Below are positions 1 through 9,410 of a DNA stretch of 64,000 bases, piece after piece. Location: NCBI RefSeq assembly GCF_028471945.1, contig NZ_CP110128.1, forward strand, positions 3,398,501 to 3,462,500, in the 5' to 3' direction. The translations under genes were made by a program, and so were the position numbers. Source of the DNA: Pseudomonas sp. WJP1 (lineage in GTDB: Bacteria; Pseudomonadota; Gammaproteobacteria; Pseudomonadales; Pseudomonadaceae). Every line of letters starts with the position of its first letter. Position 1 is the stretch's first letter. Under the pieces are notes generated by a model. That model ran no database searches. It was not told where the DNA came from and was given only the letters and a program-made list of their open reading frames with translations.

Positions 1-1
1 G

Positions 2-1432
2 CAGCTGATCGGTTTCGTGCGAGGCGATGACGGTTTGTCGTTCAGTGTGATGCAACCGAAAATGGAGACCTTCCGCCGTGCCGTGCTCAAGGACGACGCG
101 GTGGAAAGCGTCGCCGGTTTCATCGGTGGCAGCAACGGCACCAACAACGCGTTCATGCTGGTGCGCCTCAAGCCGATCAAGGAACGTAACCTTTCAGCGC
201 AGAAGGTCATCGAACGCCTGCGCAAGGAAATGCCCAAGGTCGCCGGCGCGCAGCTGATGCTGATGGCCGACCAGGACCTGCAGTTTGGCGGTGGCCGCGA
301 ACAGACCTCGTCGCAGTATTCCTACATCCTGCAAAGCGGTGACCTGGGTGCGCTGCGCGAGTGGTATCCGAAAGTGGTGACCGCGCTCAAGGCGTTGCCG
401 GAACTGACCGCGATCGATGCTCGCGAAGGCCGCGGCGCCCAGCAGGTGACGCTGATCGTCGACCGCGACCAGGCCAAGCGCCTTGGCGTGGACATGGACA
501 TGGTCACGGCGGTGCTCAACAACGCCTACGCCCAGCGGCAGATTTCGACCATCTACGACAGCCTCAACCAGTATCAGGTGGTGATGGAGGTCAATCCCAA
601 GTACGCCCAGGACCCGATCACGCTCAAACAGGTGCAGGTGATCACCGCGGACGGCGCGCGGATTCCGCTGTCGACCATCGCCCATTACGAGAACAGCCTG
701 GCAGACGATCGGGTCAGCCATGAAGGCCAGTTCGCCTCGGAAAGCATTGCCTTCGACATGGCCGCAGGCGTGACCGTGGAGCAGGGCAGTGCTGCCATCG
801 AGCGGGCGATTGCCTCGGTGGGCCTGCCGGAAGACGTCATCGCGAAAATGGCTGGCACCGCCGATGCCTTCGCCGCGACGCAGAAAAGCCAGCCGTGGAT
901 GATCCTTGGCGCGCTCGTGGCGGTGTACCTGGTGCTGGGCGTGCTGTATGAAAGCTATATTCATCCGCTGACCATTCTCTCGACCTTGCCTTCGGCGGGG
1001 GTCGGCGCGTTGCTGTCGATCTATGCGCTGGGCGGCGAGTTCAGCCTGATCTCGTTGCTCGGCCTGTTCCTGCTGATCGGTGTGGTGAAGAAAAACGCCA
1101 TCCTGATGATCGACCTGGCGTTGCAGCTCGAGCGTCATCAGGGCATGGCGCCGCTGGAGTCGATTCGCAACGCCTGCCTGCAACGTTTGCGGCCGATCCT
1201 GATGACCACCCTGGCCGCGATCCTCGGCGCCTTGCCGCTGCTCCTGAGCCGTGCTGAGGGCGCGGAAATGCGCCAGCCGCTGGGCCTGACCATCATCGGC
1301 GGGCTGATCTTCAGCCAGGTGCTGACCCTTTACACCACCCCGGTGGTCTACCTCTATCTCGACAAACTGCGCCATCGCTTCAACCATTGGCGTGGGGTGC
1401 GTACCGATGCTGCTCTGGAAACTCCGCTATGA
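2..1432 (+). CDS. muxC: RND efflux permease, C-terminal part (MuxC/MdtC-type), 5' end outside window
   Basis: C-terminal part of an inner-membrane RND proton/drug antiporter. The frame is open from base 2 with no start, so the gene begins upstream. The fragment carries the second periplasmic porter region, then hydrophobic helices including LVAVYLVLGVLYESYIHPL, LSTLPSAGVGALLSIYALGG and LFLLIGVVKKNAILMIDLAL. The segments RPILMTTLAAILGALPLLL and QPLGLTIIGGL, and the end TLYTTPVVYLYLDKLR, are the conserved RND C-terminal pattern and resemble E. coli MdtC. The stop overlaps the start of the downstream outer-membrane factor (ATGA), which indicates translational coupling. In P. aeruginosa the order muxA-muxB-muxC-opmB is known, and this pair matches its last two genes. 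Assignment to MuxC rather than another RND protein is inference from context. Confidence 0.88.
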   Translation, partial: QLIGFVRGDDGLSFSVMQPKMETFRRAVLKDDAVESVAGFIGGSNGTNNAFMLVRLKPIKERNLSAQKVIERLRKEMPKVAGAQLMLMADQDLQFGGGREQTSSQYSYILQSGDLGALREWYPKVVTALKALPELTAIDAREGRGAQQVTLIVDRDQAKRLGVDMDMVTAVLNNAYAQRQISTIYDSLNQYQVVMEVNPKYAQDPITLKQVQVITADGARIPLSTIAHYENSLADDRVSHEGQFASESIAFDMAAGVTVEQGSAAIERAIASVGLPEDVIAKMAGTADAFAATQKSQPWMILGALVAVYLVLGVLYESYIHPLTILSTLPSAGVGALLSIYALGGEFSLISLLGLFLLIGVVKKNAILMIDLALQLERHQGMAPLESIRNACLQRLRPILMTTLAAILGALPLLLSRAEGAEMRQPLGLTIIGGLIFSQVLTLYTTPVVYLYLDKLRHRFNHWRGVRTDAALETPL

Positions 1433-2916
1433 CTGACCGTTCGCTGTTCAACCTGGCTACACCGCTGGTCACCGCCCGAGGCTCGCGGCTGCTGAGCCTG
1501 TCGCTGTGCGTGGCGATGCTCAGTGCCTGCGCCGTCGGCCCGGATTACCAGCGCCCGCAAACTGCAGAATCTGCACAGTACAAGGAAGCGGCCGGCTGGA
1601 CCCAGGCCAATCCAAGCGACGCCCTGGCCCGCGGTGCGTGGTGGGAGCTGTACGGCGACCGACAACTCAATGGCCTGATCGAGCAACTCAACCGCGCCAA
1701 CCAGACCGTTGCCCAGTCCGAAGCCCAGTACCGCCAGGCCCAGGCCTTGGTGCGCAGCGCCCGGGGCGCGTTTTTTCCAACGGTGGACCTGACCCTGGGG
1801 AAAAACCGCTCCAGCCAGGGCACCGGCAGCAGCAGTTCCAGCCTGACCAGTTCGTCCAGCGGTATTCGCGACACCTACACCGCCCAGGCCGGGGTCAGTT
1901 GGGAGGCCGATGTCTGGGGCAAATTGCGCCGTGGTCTGGAAGCCGACACCGCCAATGCCCAGGCGAGTTTTGCCGACCTGGCGGCGATGCGCCTGAGCCA
2001 GCAGTCGGAGCTGGTGCAGAACTATCTGCAATTGCGCGTGATGGACGAGCAGAAACGCTTGCTGGAAGCGACCGTCGCGGCCTACCAGCGTTCGCTGAAA
2101 ATGACCGAAAACCAGTACCGCGCCGGGGTTTCCGGCAAGGACGCGGTGGCCCAAGCCCAGACGCAACTCAAGGGCACCGAGGCGGACATGGTCGATCTGA
2201 TCTGGCAGCGTGCCCAGCTGGAAAACGCCATCGCCGTGCTGATCGGCTTGCCACCGGCCGAGTTCAGCCTGGCGGAAACCCAGAGCATCCCGGCCTTGCC
2301 CGAGGTGCCACTGAGCCTGCCTTCGCAACTGCTGGAACGTCGCCCGGACATTGCTTCGGCAGAACGCTCGGTCATCGCCGCCAACGCCAACATCGGCGTG
2401 GCCAAGGCCGCTTATTACCCGGACCTGACCCTGAGCCTGAACGGTGGCTACAGCAGCAGCACGTCGAAAGACTTGTTCAGCCTGCCGAACCGGTTCTGGT
2501 CGGTCGGCCCGCAACTGGCCATGACCTTGTTCGACGGCGGCCAGCGTTCGGCGGAAGTGGACCGCAGCGAAGCGGCCTACGACGAAACCGTAGCCAAATA
2601 CCGCCAGACCGTACTCGACGGCTTCCGCGAGGTGGAGAATTTCCTGGTCCAGCTCAAGGTGCTGCAGGACGAAGCGGTGGTGCGCCAACAGGCGCTGGAC
2701 GCGGCCCGCGAGTCGTTGCGACTGACCGAGAACCAGTACAAGGCGGGGGTGATCGCCTACCTCGATGTGGTCGTGGTCCAGGCCGCGGCATTGAATAATG
2801 AACGCAGCACCCTGGACCTGTTGCAGAGCCGCCTGATCGCCAGTGTGCAGTTGATTGCCGCGCTGGGTGGCGGCTGGGACGGGCAGCTAACCCCTGATCA
2901 ACGTGCCTCATTGTAG
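1429..2916 (+). CDS. opmB: outer-membrane factor lipoprotein, NodT family (OpmB-like)
   Basis: TolC-like outer-membrane channel of a tripartite efflux pump, 495 residues. The ATG at 1429 overlaps the upstream stop. The N-terminus is a lipoprotein signal ending in the lipobox LSAC, followed by AVGPDYQRP, which is typical of NodT-family efflux lipoproteins. Two OEP repeats follow, each with the helix signature TENQYRAGV (near residue 220) or TENQYKAGV (near 435), as expected from the internal duplication of TolC-like proteins. The LPSQLLERRPDIASAER motif marks the start of the second repeat. The stop codon TAG lies inside a REP repeat (TTGTAGGAGC), so the repeat directly follows the last sense codon. 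Confidence 0.9.
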   Translation: MTDRSLFNLATPLVTARGSRLLSLSLCVAMLSACAVGPDYQRPQTAESAQYKEAAGWTQANPSDALARGAWWELYGDRQLNGLIEQLNRANQTVAQSEAQYRQAQALVRSARGAFFPTVDLTLGKNRSSQGTGSSSSSLTSSSSGIRDTYTAQAGVSWEADVWGKLRRGLEADTANAQASFADLAAMRLSQQSELVQNYLQLRVMDEQKRLLEATVAAYQRSLKMTENQYRAGVSGKDAVAQAQTQLKGTEADMVDLIWQRAQLENAIAVLIGLPPAEFSLAETQSIPALPEVPLSLPSQLLERRPDIASAERSVIAANANIGVAKAAYYPDLTLSLNGGYSSSTSKDLFSLPNRFWSVGPQLAMTLFDGGQRSAEVDRSEAAYDETVAKYRQTVLDGFREVENFLVQLKVLQDEAVVRQQALDAARESLRLTENQYKAGVIAYLDVVVVQAAALNNERSTLDLLQSRLIASVQLIAALGGGWDGQLTPDQRASL

Positions 2917-3026
2917 GAGCGAGCAGGCTCCGGGCGGCGTTCCGACGATGCTCGTCAACAATAACTCGGGCATCCAGGTAACCCGCGTTATCGTTGTCCT
3001 CCATCGCGAGCATGCTCGCTCCTACA
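2912..3026. repeat. REP pair (inverted), carries opmB stop codon
   Basis: Left half TGTAGGAGCGAGCAGGCTC and right half GCGAGCATGCTCGCTCCTACA form an inverted pair around a spacer containing the recurring CGCGTTATCGTT string. The left half is followed by an 18-nt insert, CGGGCGGCGTTCCGACGA, shared with the copy at about 12820. The pair can fold as a large hairpin and may act as the transcription end of opmB. Confidence 0.85.
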
Positions 3027-3202
3027 GAATCGGTGCAGATTCGGTTTGATGGACTTAATGTAAAACCTTAAAACAAGCGTTTCATCGCCTTGCTGGCATT
3101 TTGCTCATTTTGTGAGTGCGTTCTCATTTGGAATCAGTACAATCGGCCGGATTTACACCTCCGAGAATGGAAGCAGTACGGGGGTGATTGCGAGACACTT
3201 CC

Positions 3203-5284
3203 ATGCTCATCGGTAGTTATTCCCCAACGCTGGTCATCATTTCGCTCTGTGTGGCAATTCTCGCGTCATACACTGCACTGGACCTGACCGGGCGCATTGC
3301 CACGGCCAAGGGCCGGGCGGTGCATTGCTGGACAGCGGGCGGCGCGTTTGCCATGGGTATCGGCGTATGGTCGATGCATTTCATCGGCATGCTCGCCTTC
3401 AAGCTGCCCATCGACCTGGGGTACGACCTCACCATCACCTTGCTGTCGCTGTTGATCGGCATCCTGTCATGCGGCTTCGCCCTGTGGCTGGTCAGTCAGG
3501 CACAGCTGCCGGCCTGGCAGCTGGCGTTCGGTGCGCTGGTCATGGGCGCCGGCATCAGTGCCATGCATTACACCGGCATGGCGGCCATGCGCATGCAGCC
3601 GGGCATCGACTATGACCCGACTCTGTTCAGCGCCTCGTTGCTGATCGCGGTCGGTGCCTCCGGCGCGGCACTGTGGATTGCCTTCCGTCTGCGCCAGCAC
3701 ACGCCTTATGTCCGTCTGATCCGCGGTGGCGCGGCGGTGATCATGGGCATTGCCATCGTCGGCATGCACTACACCGGCATGGCCGCCGCGCAATTCCCCG
3801 AAGGCAGTTTTTGCGGCTCAGTGGGCAACGGCTTGAGCGGCAACGGCCTCGACAACCTGGTACTGATCACCACGCTTGCGGTATTGAGCATCGCCTTGCT
3901 GACCTCGATCCTCGATGCGCGCCTGGAAGCCCGAACCGCCAGCCTGGCCCAGTCGCTGACCGAAGCCAACCGCGAACTGACCCAACTGGCCTTGCACGAC
4001 ACCTTGACCGGCCTGCCGAATCGAGTGTTGCTGGCCGACCGCATCGATCAGGGCATCTCCAGGGTCGATAACGAGGGCGGTTGCCTGGCGTTGATGTTCA
4101 TCGACCTCGATGGCTTCAAGCCAGTCAATGACGCCTTCGGTCACCATATGGGCGACCAGTTGCTGCGCGAAGTCAGTCTGCGCCTGCGTGAAGACCTGCG
4201 CGGCCAGGACACCCTCGCGCGCATCGGCGGCGATGAGTTCGTGCTGCTGGTGCAATTGAGCGAGCCGGACGACGCGATGAACCTCGCAGCCCGCCAGGTG
4301 AGCCTGATCGCCCGAGCATTCCGGGTGGCCGAGCACGATCTGCAGATCTCCGCCAGCGTCGGCATCGCCCTGTATCCGGGCAATGGCCAGAGCGCTCACG
4401 AATTGCTGATGAACGCCGATGCGGCGATGTATCACGCCAAGGGCACGGGCAAGAACGGCTACAGCTTCTTCGATGCCTCGATGAACAGCAACGCGCGCAA
4501 ACAGTTGCAATTGCTGCAGGACCTGCGCAATGCCGTGGACCAGAACGAGTTCAGCCTGCACTACCAGCCCAAGTTCGATGCGCACAACGGCCGGCCGGTG
4601 GGGGCCGAAGCGTTGTTGCGCTGGGAGCATCCGACCCAGGGCATGCTGCTGCCGGACAAGTTCATTGAACTGGCGGAGAAGACCGGGCTGATCATTCCCA
4701 TCGGCGAATGGGTTCTCAACGAAGCTTGCCGCCAGATGCGCGAATGGTATGTGCTCGGCTACACCAACTGGCGCATCGCGGTTAACCTCTCGGCCTTGCA
4801 GTTCTGCCATGTGGGCCTGGTGCAGAGTGTCGCCAAGGCGCTGGCCACCCACCGTTTGCCGGCCAACAGCCTGACCCTGGAAATCACCGAGACCACGGCC
4901 ATGAGCGATGCCGATGCCAGCATGACGGTGCTGCAGGAGCTGTCGGACATGGGCGTTGACCTGTCCATCGACGACTTTGGTACCGGCTACTCGAGCTTGA
5001 TGTACCTCAAGCGCCTGCCGGCCAACGAGCTGAAGATCGACCGCGGTTTCGTCCGCGACCTGGAACGTGACAGCGATGACGCCGCCATCGTTTCAGCCAT
5101 TGTCGCCCTCGGCCAGGCGCTGGGCTTGCGGATCGTCGCCGAAGGCGTGGAAACGGGCTCGCAGCAGGACTTCCTGACCCAACTCGGTTGCGATTCGCTG
5201 CAGGGCTACCTGCTGGGGCACCCGTTGCCGGCCGAACGCTTCATGAAGGAAATCCACCGCAGCGAGCAATTGGAACTGGCCTGA
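3203..5284 (+). CDS. MHYT-GGDEF-EAL cyclic-di-GMP enzyme (MucR/NbdA-like)
   Basis: Membrane-anchored cyclic-di-GMP turnover protein, 693 residues. The start is the ATG at 3203 (MLIGSYSPTLVI); a TTG 15 nt upstream in frame is less likely. The N-terminal MHYT sensor has seven predicted helices and repeated motifs MHFIGM (near residue 58), MHYTGM (near 121) and MHYTGM (near 188), thought to bind metal or diatomic gas. The GGDEF domain keeps an intact GGDEF at 342-346, so cyclase activity is plausible. The EAL domain begins with E469-A470-L471 and keeps DDFGTGYSS, so phosphodiesterase activity is also plausible. An intact GGDEF favours MucR over NbdA, which has AGDEF; orthology was not tested. 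It appears monocistronic. Confidence 0.9.
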   Translation: MLIGSYSPTLVIISLCVAILASYTALDLTGRIATAKGRAVHCWTAGGAFAMGIGVWSMHFIGMLAFKLPIDLGYDLTITLLSLLIGILSCGFALWLVSQAQLPAWQLAFGALVMGAGISAMHYTGMAAMRMQPGIDYDPTLFSASLLIAVGASGAALWIAFRLRQHTPYVRLIRGGAAVIMGIAIVGMHYTGMAAAQFPEGSFCGSVGNGLSGNGLDNLVLITTLAVLSIALLTSILDARLEARTASLAQSLTEANRELTQLALHDTLTGLPNRVLLADRIDQGISRVDNEGGCLALMFIDLDGFKPVNDAFGHHMGDQLLREVSLRLREDLRGQDTLARIGGDEFVLLVQLSEPDDAMNLAARQVSLIARAFRVAEHDLQISASVGIALYPGNGQSAHELLMNADAAMYHAKGTGKNGYSFFDASMNSNARKQLQLLQDLRNAVDQNEFSLHYQPKFDAHNGRPVGAEALLRWEHPTQGMLLPDKFIELAEKTGLIIPIGEWVLNEACRQMREWYVLGYTNWRIAVNLSALQFCHVGLVQSVAKALATHRLPANSLTLEITETTAMSDADASMTVLQELSDMGVDLSIDDFGTGYSSLMYLKRLPANELKIDRGFVRDLERDSDDAAIVSAIVALGQALGLRIVAEGVETGSQQDFLTQLGCDSLQGYLLGHPLPAERFMKEIHRSEQLELA

Positions 5285-5375
5285 ACAGGCCGGGCCGATG
5301 ACGGTGCCATGCAAAATCCGCAAATGGCGGTTATTCTTCCCCCCGACTGCATAGGCTTGAAGGAGGAATGCTTGC

Positions 5376-6122
5376 ATGGACAAAGTCATCGTCATCACCG
5401 GCGGAAGTCGCGGTATCGGTGCCGCTACTGCGCTGTTGGCCGCCAAACAAGGCTATCGGATCTGCATCAACTACCAGGCCGATGAACAGGCGGCGCAAAC
5501 AGTGCTGGACCAGGTCCGCGCCTTGGGTGCCCAAGCCATCGCCGTGCGGGCCGATGTCAGTATCGAAGACGAAGTCATCGCCCTGTTCAACCGGGTGGAC
5601 AGCGAACTGGGTCGGGTCACGGCGCTGGTGAACAACGCTGGCACCGTGGGGCAAAAATCCCGGGTCGAAGAAATGTCTGAATTCCGCATCCTCAAGATCC
5701 TCAAGACCAACGTATTGGCGCCAGTCCTCTGCGCCAAGCACGCCATCTTGCGCATGTCGCCCAGGCACGGTGGGCAGGGCGGCAGCATTGTCAACGTATC
5801 CTCGGTCGCCGCGCGTTTGGGCTCGCCTAACGAATACGTCGACTACGCAGCCTCCAAGGGCGCGCTCGACACCTTCACCATTGGCCTGTCCAAGGAAGTG
5901 GCGGGTGAGGGGATTCGGGTCAACGCCGTGCGTCCGGGCTACATCTACACCGATTTTCACGCCCTGAGCGGCGATCCGGATCGGGTCAGCAAGCTCGAAT
6001 CGGCGATTCCGATGGCCCGTGGCGGGCGACCGGACGAGGTCGCGGAGGCGATTGTGTGGTTGTTGTCGGACAAGGCTTCTTATGCGACGGGGACCTTTGT
6101 CGATCTTGGCGGCGGCCGGTAA
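5376..6122 (+). CDS. SDR family oxidoreductase
   Basis: Classical short-chain dehydrogenase/reductase, 248 residues. The cofactor-binding motif TGGSRGIG is at residues 8-15, NNAG near 88-91, and the catalytic Y157-x3-K161 (YAASK) follows the serine segment IVNVSSVAARLG. The end, GTFVDLGGGR, is standard for the family. A strong AGGAGG about 9 nt before the ATG at 5376 sets the start; an ATG 8 nt upstream is out of frame. It resembles the glucose 1-dehydrogenase/3-oxoacyl-ACP reductase-like branch, but the substrate cannot be read from sequence. It converges with the MocR-type gene, with a perfect hairpin repeat between them. Confidence 0.88.
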   Translation: MDKVIVITGGSRGIGAATALLAAKQGYRICINYQADEQAAQTVLDQVRALGAQAIAVRADVSIEDEVIALFNRVDSELGRVTALVNNAGTVGQKSRVEEMSEFRILKILKTNVLAPVLCAKHAILRMSPRHGGQGGSIVNVSSVAARLGSPNEYVDYAASKGALDTFTIGLSKEVAGEGIRVNAVRPGYIYTDFHALSGDPDRVSKLESAIPMARGGRPDEVAEAIVWLLSDKASYATGTFVDLGGGR

Positions 6123-6135
6123 ACATCAAGATCAA

Positions 6136-6209
6136 AAGATCGCAGCCTGCGGCAGCTCCTACATGGGATTGCATTTCCTTGTAGGAGCTGCCGCAGGCTG
6201 CGATCTTTG
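6136..6209. repeat. 29-bp perfect inverted repeat between convergent genes
   Basis: Arms 6136-6164 and 6181-6209 are perfect reverse complements (outer AAAGATCGCAGCC, inner GCAGCTCCTACA) separated by 16 nt. This is a different family from the GAGCCAGGC-type REPs, although both end in TAGGAGC. It lies between the stops of the SDR gene and the convergent regulator, so it probably works as a bidirectional terminator. Confidence 0.85.
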
Positions 6210-6212
6210 CTT

Positions 6213-7622
6213 TTAGAAGGATCTTACAATCCGCCCCAGCGTCTCCATCGCCTTCTCGGAAGTCTCATCCCAGGGGCTGCCATAATTCAACCGGATGCAA
6301 TTCCTGAAGCGCTGCGTCGGCGAAAAAATCGGCCCCGGGGCGATGCTGATGCCCTGGGCCAGCGCCATCTGGAACAACTTCAAGGAATCCATCTGCTCGG
6401 GTAGTTCCAGCCAGAGGAAGTAGCCGCCAGCCGGTTGGCTGACGCGGGTCTGCGCCGGGAAATAGCGGGCAATCGCCGACAGCATGGCGCTTTGCTGTTC
6501 CTCCAGGGCGTAACGCAACCTGCGCAAATGCCGATCGTAACCGCCGTGTTGCAGGTAGTCGGCAATGGCTGCCTGGGCCGGCATCGATGCGCAAAGGGAG
6601 GTCATGAGTTTGAGCCGCTCGATCTTCTGCGCATAGCGCCCGGCAGCGACCCAGCCAATGCGGTAACCCGGGGCCAGGCTCTTGGCGAAAGAACCACAGT
6701 GCATCACCAACCCTTCGGTATCGAACGCTTTTGCCGGTTTCGGCGCCTGTTGGCCGTAATAGAGTTCGGCGTAGACGTCATCTTCGATCAACGGCACTTG
6801 ATGGACACGCAGCAATTCCACCAGTTCGCGTTTTTTCGCTTCAGGCATGGTCGCGCCCATGGGATTCTGGAAACTGGTCATGCACCAGCAAGCCTTGATC
6901 GGGTGGCGTTCCAGGGTTTGCGCGAGTACACCGAGGTCGATACCGTCGCGCGGGTGCACGGGGATTTCCACGGCCTTGAGTTTCAAGCGTTCCAGTACTT
7001 GCAGGCAGGCGTAGAACGCCGGGGCCTCGATGGCCACCAGGTCGCCGGGTTGAGTCACGGCTTGCAGGCACAGGTTCAGCGCTTCCAGTGCGCCGTTGGT
7101 GATCAACAACTCTTCCATGGGCAGCATCAAGCCGCCAACCATGTAACGCAGGGCAATTTGCCGGCGCAGTTGCGGGTTGCCCGGCGACATGTCGGTGACC
7201 ACCATGCGCGGATCCATGTCCCGGGCAGCGCTGGCCAGGGAGCGGGACAGGCGCTGCAGCGGAAACAGGGTCGGACTGGGGAATGCCGAGCCGAAGGCTA
7301 CAGTGTTCGGGTCCTTGATCGATTCGAGGACCGAGAACACCAGTTCGCTGACGTCGACTTCGGTGGATTCGTTGACCTGGCTGCTGATCTCCGGCTCGGA
7401 GAACGGCCGGGGTGCATGGGCGTTGACGAAGTAGCCGGAGCGCGGACGGGCGCGAATCAGGCCGCGACGCTCGAGCAAGTAGTAGGCCTGGAACACCGTG
7501 GACGGGCTGACCCCATGGGTCTGGCTGGCATAGCGCACCGACGGCACGCGCTGGCCGGGCCCGAGGACGCCGGTGCGGATCAGTTCAGCGATATCATCGG
7601 CGAATTTTTCGTAGCGTTTCAT
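6213..7622 (-). CDS. MocR-type regulator: GntR HTH fused to class I aminotransferase fold
   Basis: Transcription factor of the MocR/PdxR group, 469 residues. Residues 1-70 form a GntR winged helix (ELIRTGVLGPGQRVPSVR, SPSTVFQAYYLLERRGLI). From about residue 100 the protein has a PLP-dependent aminotransferase fold with CSFAK-like HCGSFAKSLAPGYRIGW, where the lysine would bind PLP, and the NP segment SFQNPMGATMP. Such proteins usually sense PLP or amino-acid adducts and regulate a neighbouring gene. The nearest candidate target is ccoG upstream in the same direction, but no binding site was identified. The specific regulon is unknown. Confidence 0.88.
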   Translation of the reverse strand: MKRYEKFADDIAELIRTGVLGPGQRVPSVRYASQTHGVSPSTVFQAYYLLERRGLIRARPRSGYFVNAHAPRPFSEPEISSQVNESTEVDVSELVFSVLESIKDPNTVAFGSAFPSPTLFPLQRLSRSLASAARDMDPRMVVTDMSPGNPQLRRQIALRYMVGGLMLPMEELLITNGALEALNLCLQAVTQPGDLVAIEAPAFYACLQVLERLKLKAVEIPVHPRDGIDLGVLAQTLERHPIKACWCMTSFQNPMGATMPEAKKRELVELLRVHQVPLIEDDVYAELYYGQQAPKPAKAFDTEGLVMHCGSFAKSLAPGYRIGWVAAGRYAQKIERLKLMTSLCASMPAQAAIADYLQHGGYDRHLRRLRYALEEQQSAMLSAIARYFPAQTRVSQPAGGYFLWLELPEQMDSLKLFQMALAQGISIAPGPIFSPTQRFRNCIRLNYGSPWDETSEKAMETLGRIVRSF

Positions 7623-7696
7623 CGATTGCCCGGATTGGTGTCATTCAAAAAAAACGAGGTGACTTCTTCGCGATCAAGTCGAATCGTCGCACCGCC

Positions 7697-7766
7697 ACTC
7701 CCACATTTGTCCGAGTTCATCCAGACAAACCGATCTAATGTGGGAGCGGGCTTGCTCGCGAATGAC
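7697..7766. repeat. degenerate REP pair
   Basis: ACTCCCACAT at 7697-7706 faces ATGTGGGAGCGGGCTTGCTCGCG at 7738-7760. Only the outer 10 bp of the left half are preserved, so this is a decayed copy between the regulator and ccoG. Confidence 0.6.
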
Positions 7767-7784
7767 GCACCGCAGTCTAAAGCC

Positions 7785-9215
7785 TTAACGATTCATCGGC
7801 GCAACAAACCGGCTTTTCGCCTCGCTGAAGATGCCCGGCTCATCGCTGTCGACGATCCTGAAACTGATGCTCTGCGAGCTGCTGCCCGGCCGCTCCGTGG
7901 TCATCGCCACCGAAACTGGCACATCGACAATCTCACCCGGCGCCAGGCTCAGTTCGGTCTTGCCCTGCAGCTGGAAGCCGTCGCCATCCACCAGCGTCAG
8001 GCGGTAGTCCTGGCGTTGCTGGGTCTTGTTGATCACCTTGAGGCTGTAGATGTTTTCAATCTGCCCCTGGCTATTCTCGCGAAACAGGCCGCGGTCCTTG
8101 CTCACGTCCAGCGACACCATCGGCCGCTCCATCAACGCGACCACCAGCGCAGCGATCATCACCAGCAGCACGGCGGTGTAACCGATCAATCGTGGCCGCA
8201 ACAGGTGGGTCTTGCCGCCTTGCAACTGGTGCTCCGAGGTATAGCTGATCAACCCGCGCTCGTAGCCCATCTTGTCCATGATCGAATCACAGGCGTCGAT
8301 GCACGCCGCGCAACCGATGCATTCCATCTGCAAGCCGTCGCGAATGTCGATGCCGGTCGGGCAGACCTGCACGCAGAGCTGGCAATCGATGCAATCACCC
8401 AGGCCGACTTCGGCTGGCTTGACCTCGCGTTTGCGTGGGCCACGGTGCTCGCCACGGGCGACGTCGTAGGAAATGGTCAGGGTGTCCTTGTCGAACATCA
8501 CGCTCTGGAATCGCGCATAGGGGCACATGTGCATGCACACCGCCTCACGCAACCAGCCCGCATTGATGTAGGTGGCACCGGTGAAGAACAGCACCCAGAA
8601 CAGGCTGACGCCGCCCATTTGCCAGGTCAGCAGCGCTTCTGCCAGTGGTAGGATCGGCGTGAAATAGCCGACGAAGGTCAGGCCGGTCAGCAGGCTGATG
8701 GCCAGCCACATGGTGTGTTTGGCCGAACGGCGCAGCAGTTTGTTCAGCCCCCAGGGCGCCGCTTGCAGTTTGATCCGCTGGTTTCGTTCGCCTTCGGTGA
8801 TCTTCTCGCACCACATGAAGATCCAGGTCCAGGAGCTCTGCGGGCAGGTGTAGCCGCACCAGACGCGGCCGGCAAACACGGTGATCGCGAACAGGCCGAA
8901 CGCGGCAATGATCAGCAGCGCCGAGAGCAGGATGAAATCCTGCGGCCAGAACGTCGCGCCAAAAATGTGGAATTTGCTCTCGGAAAGATCCCAAAGCACC
9001 GCCTGGCGGCCACCCCAGTTCAACCACACGGTGCCGAAGAACAGCAGGAACAGAAAACCCGCGCCGCTGATGCGCAGGGAACGGAACAGGCCGGTGAAGC
9101 TACGGGTGTGGATCAGGTTGTCGCTGTACTTGGCCTTCATCTTTGGTCGCGAAGGCTCGAAAGTCTTGACGACGGGGGCGCTTTCCAGGGTTCGGACGGG
9201 GATTCTATCGCTCAT
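7785..9215 (-). CDS. ccoG: cytochrome c oxidase accessory protein CcoG (FixG/RdxA)
   Basis: Membrane ferredoxin-like protein needed for copper delivery to cbb3-type oxidases, 476 residues from the ATG at 9215. An in-frame ATG at 9239 has a poorly placed ribosome site, and MSDRIPV is a more usual beginning. After a cytoplasmic N-terminus there are helices GAGFLFLLFFGTVWLNWGG and FILLSALLIIAAFGLFAITV. The conserved CGYTCPQSSWTWIF motif follows, then two [4Fe-4S] motifs CIDCQLCVQVCP and CIGCAACIDACD near residue 270. A further helix and an immunoglobulin-like periplasmic C-terminal domain complete it. The usual partners ccoNOPQ and ccoHIS are absent on both sides, so this is an orphan copy or paralog. 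Confidence 0.92.
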   Translation of the reverse strand: MSDRIPVRTLESAPVVKTFEPSRPKMKAKYSDNLIHTRSFTGLFRSLRISGAGFLFLLFFGTVWLNWGGRQAVLWDLSESKFHIFGATFWPQDFILLSALLIIAAFGLFAITVFAGRVWCGYTCPQSSWTWIFMWCEKITEGERNQRIKLQAAPWGLNKLLRRSAKHTMWLAISLLTGLTFVGYFTPILPLAEALLTWQMGGVSLFWVLFFTGATYINAGWLREAVCMHMCPYARFQSVMFDKDTLTISYDVARGEHRGPRKREVKPAEVGLGDCIDCQLCVQVCPTGIDIRDGLQMECIGCAACIDACDSIMDKMGYERGLISYTSEHQLQGGKTHLLRPRLIGYTAVLLVMIAALVVALMERPMVSLDVSKDRGLFRENSQGQIENIYSLKVINKTQQRQDYRLTLVDGDGFQLQGKTELSLAPGEIVDVPVSVAMTTERPGSSSQSISFRIVDSDEPGIFSEAKSRFVAPMNR

Positions 9216-9410
9216 GGTCTTTCGCTCATCAGCCTCCATCAGGCAGGAGCACTATGAGCGGCGATCTGTTTGCATAACAGACTCAGGTATTGCTTTAAAA
9301 ACCGGATCAGATGGCTTCGCAAACCCCACCTGCGACAAGTTGAAGCACCTGTCTCGACGGGACCGGGCGCCTGTATCAGACGTTTTCGGAGGGGTGTTGA
9401 TCCGGGGCAG

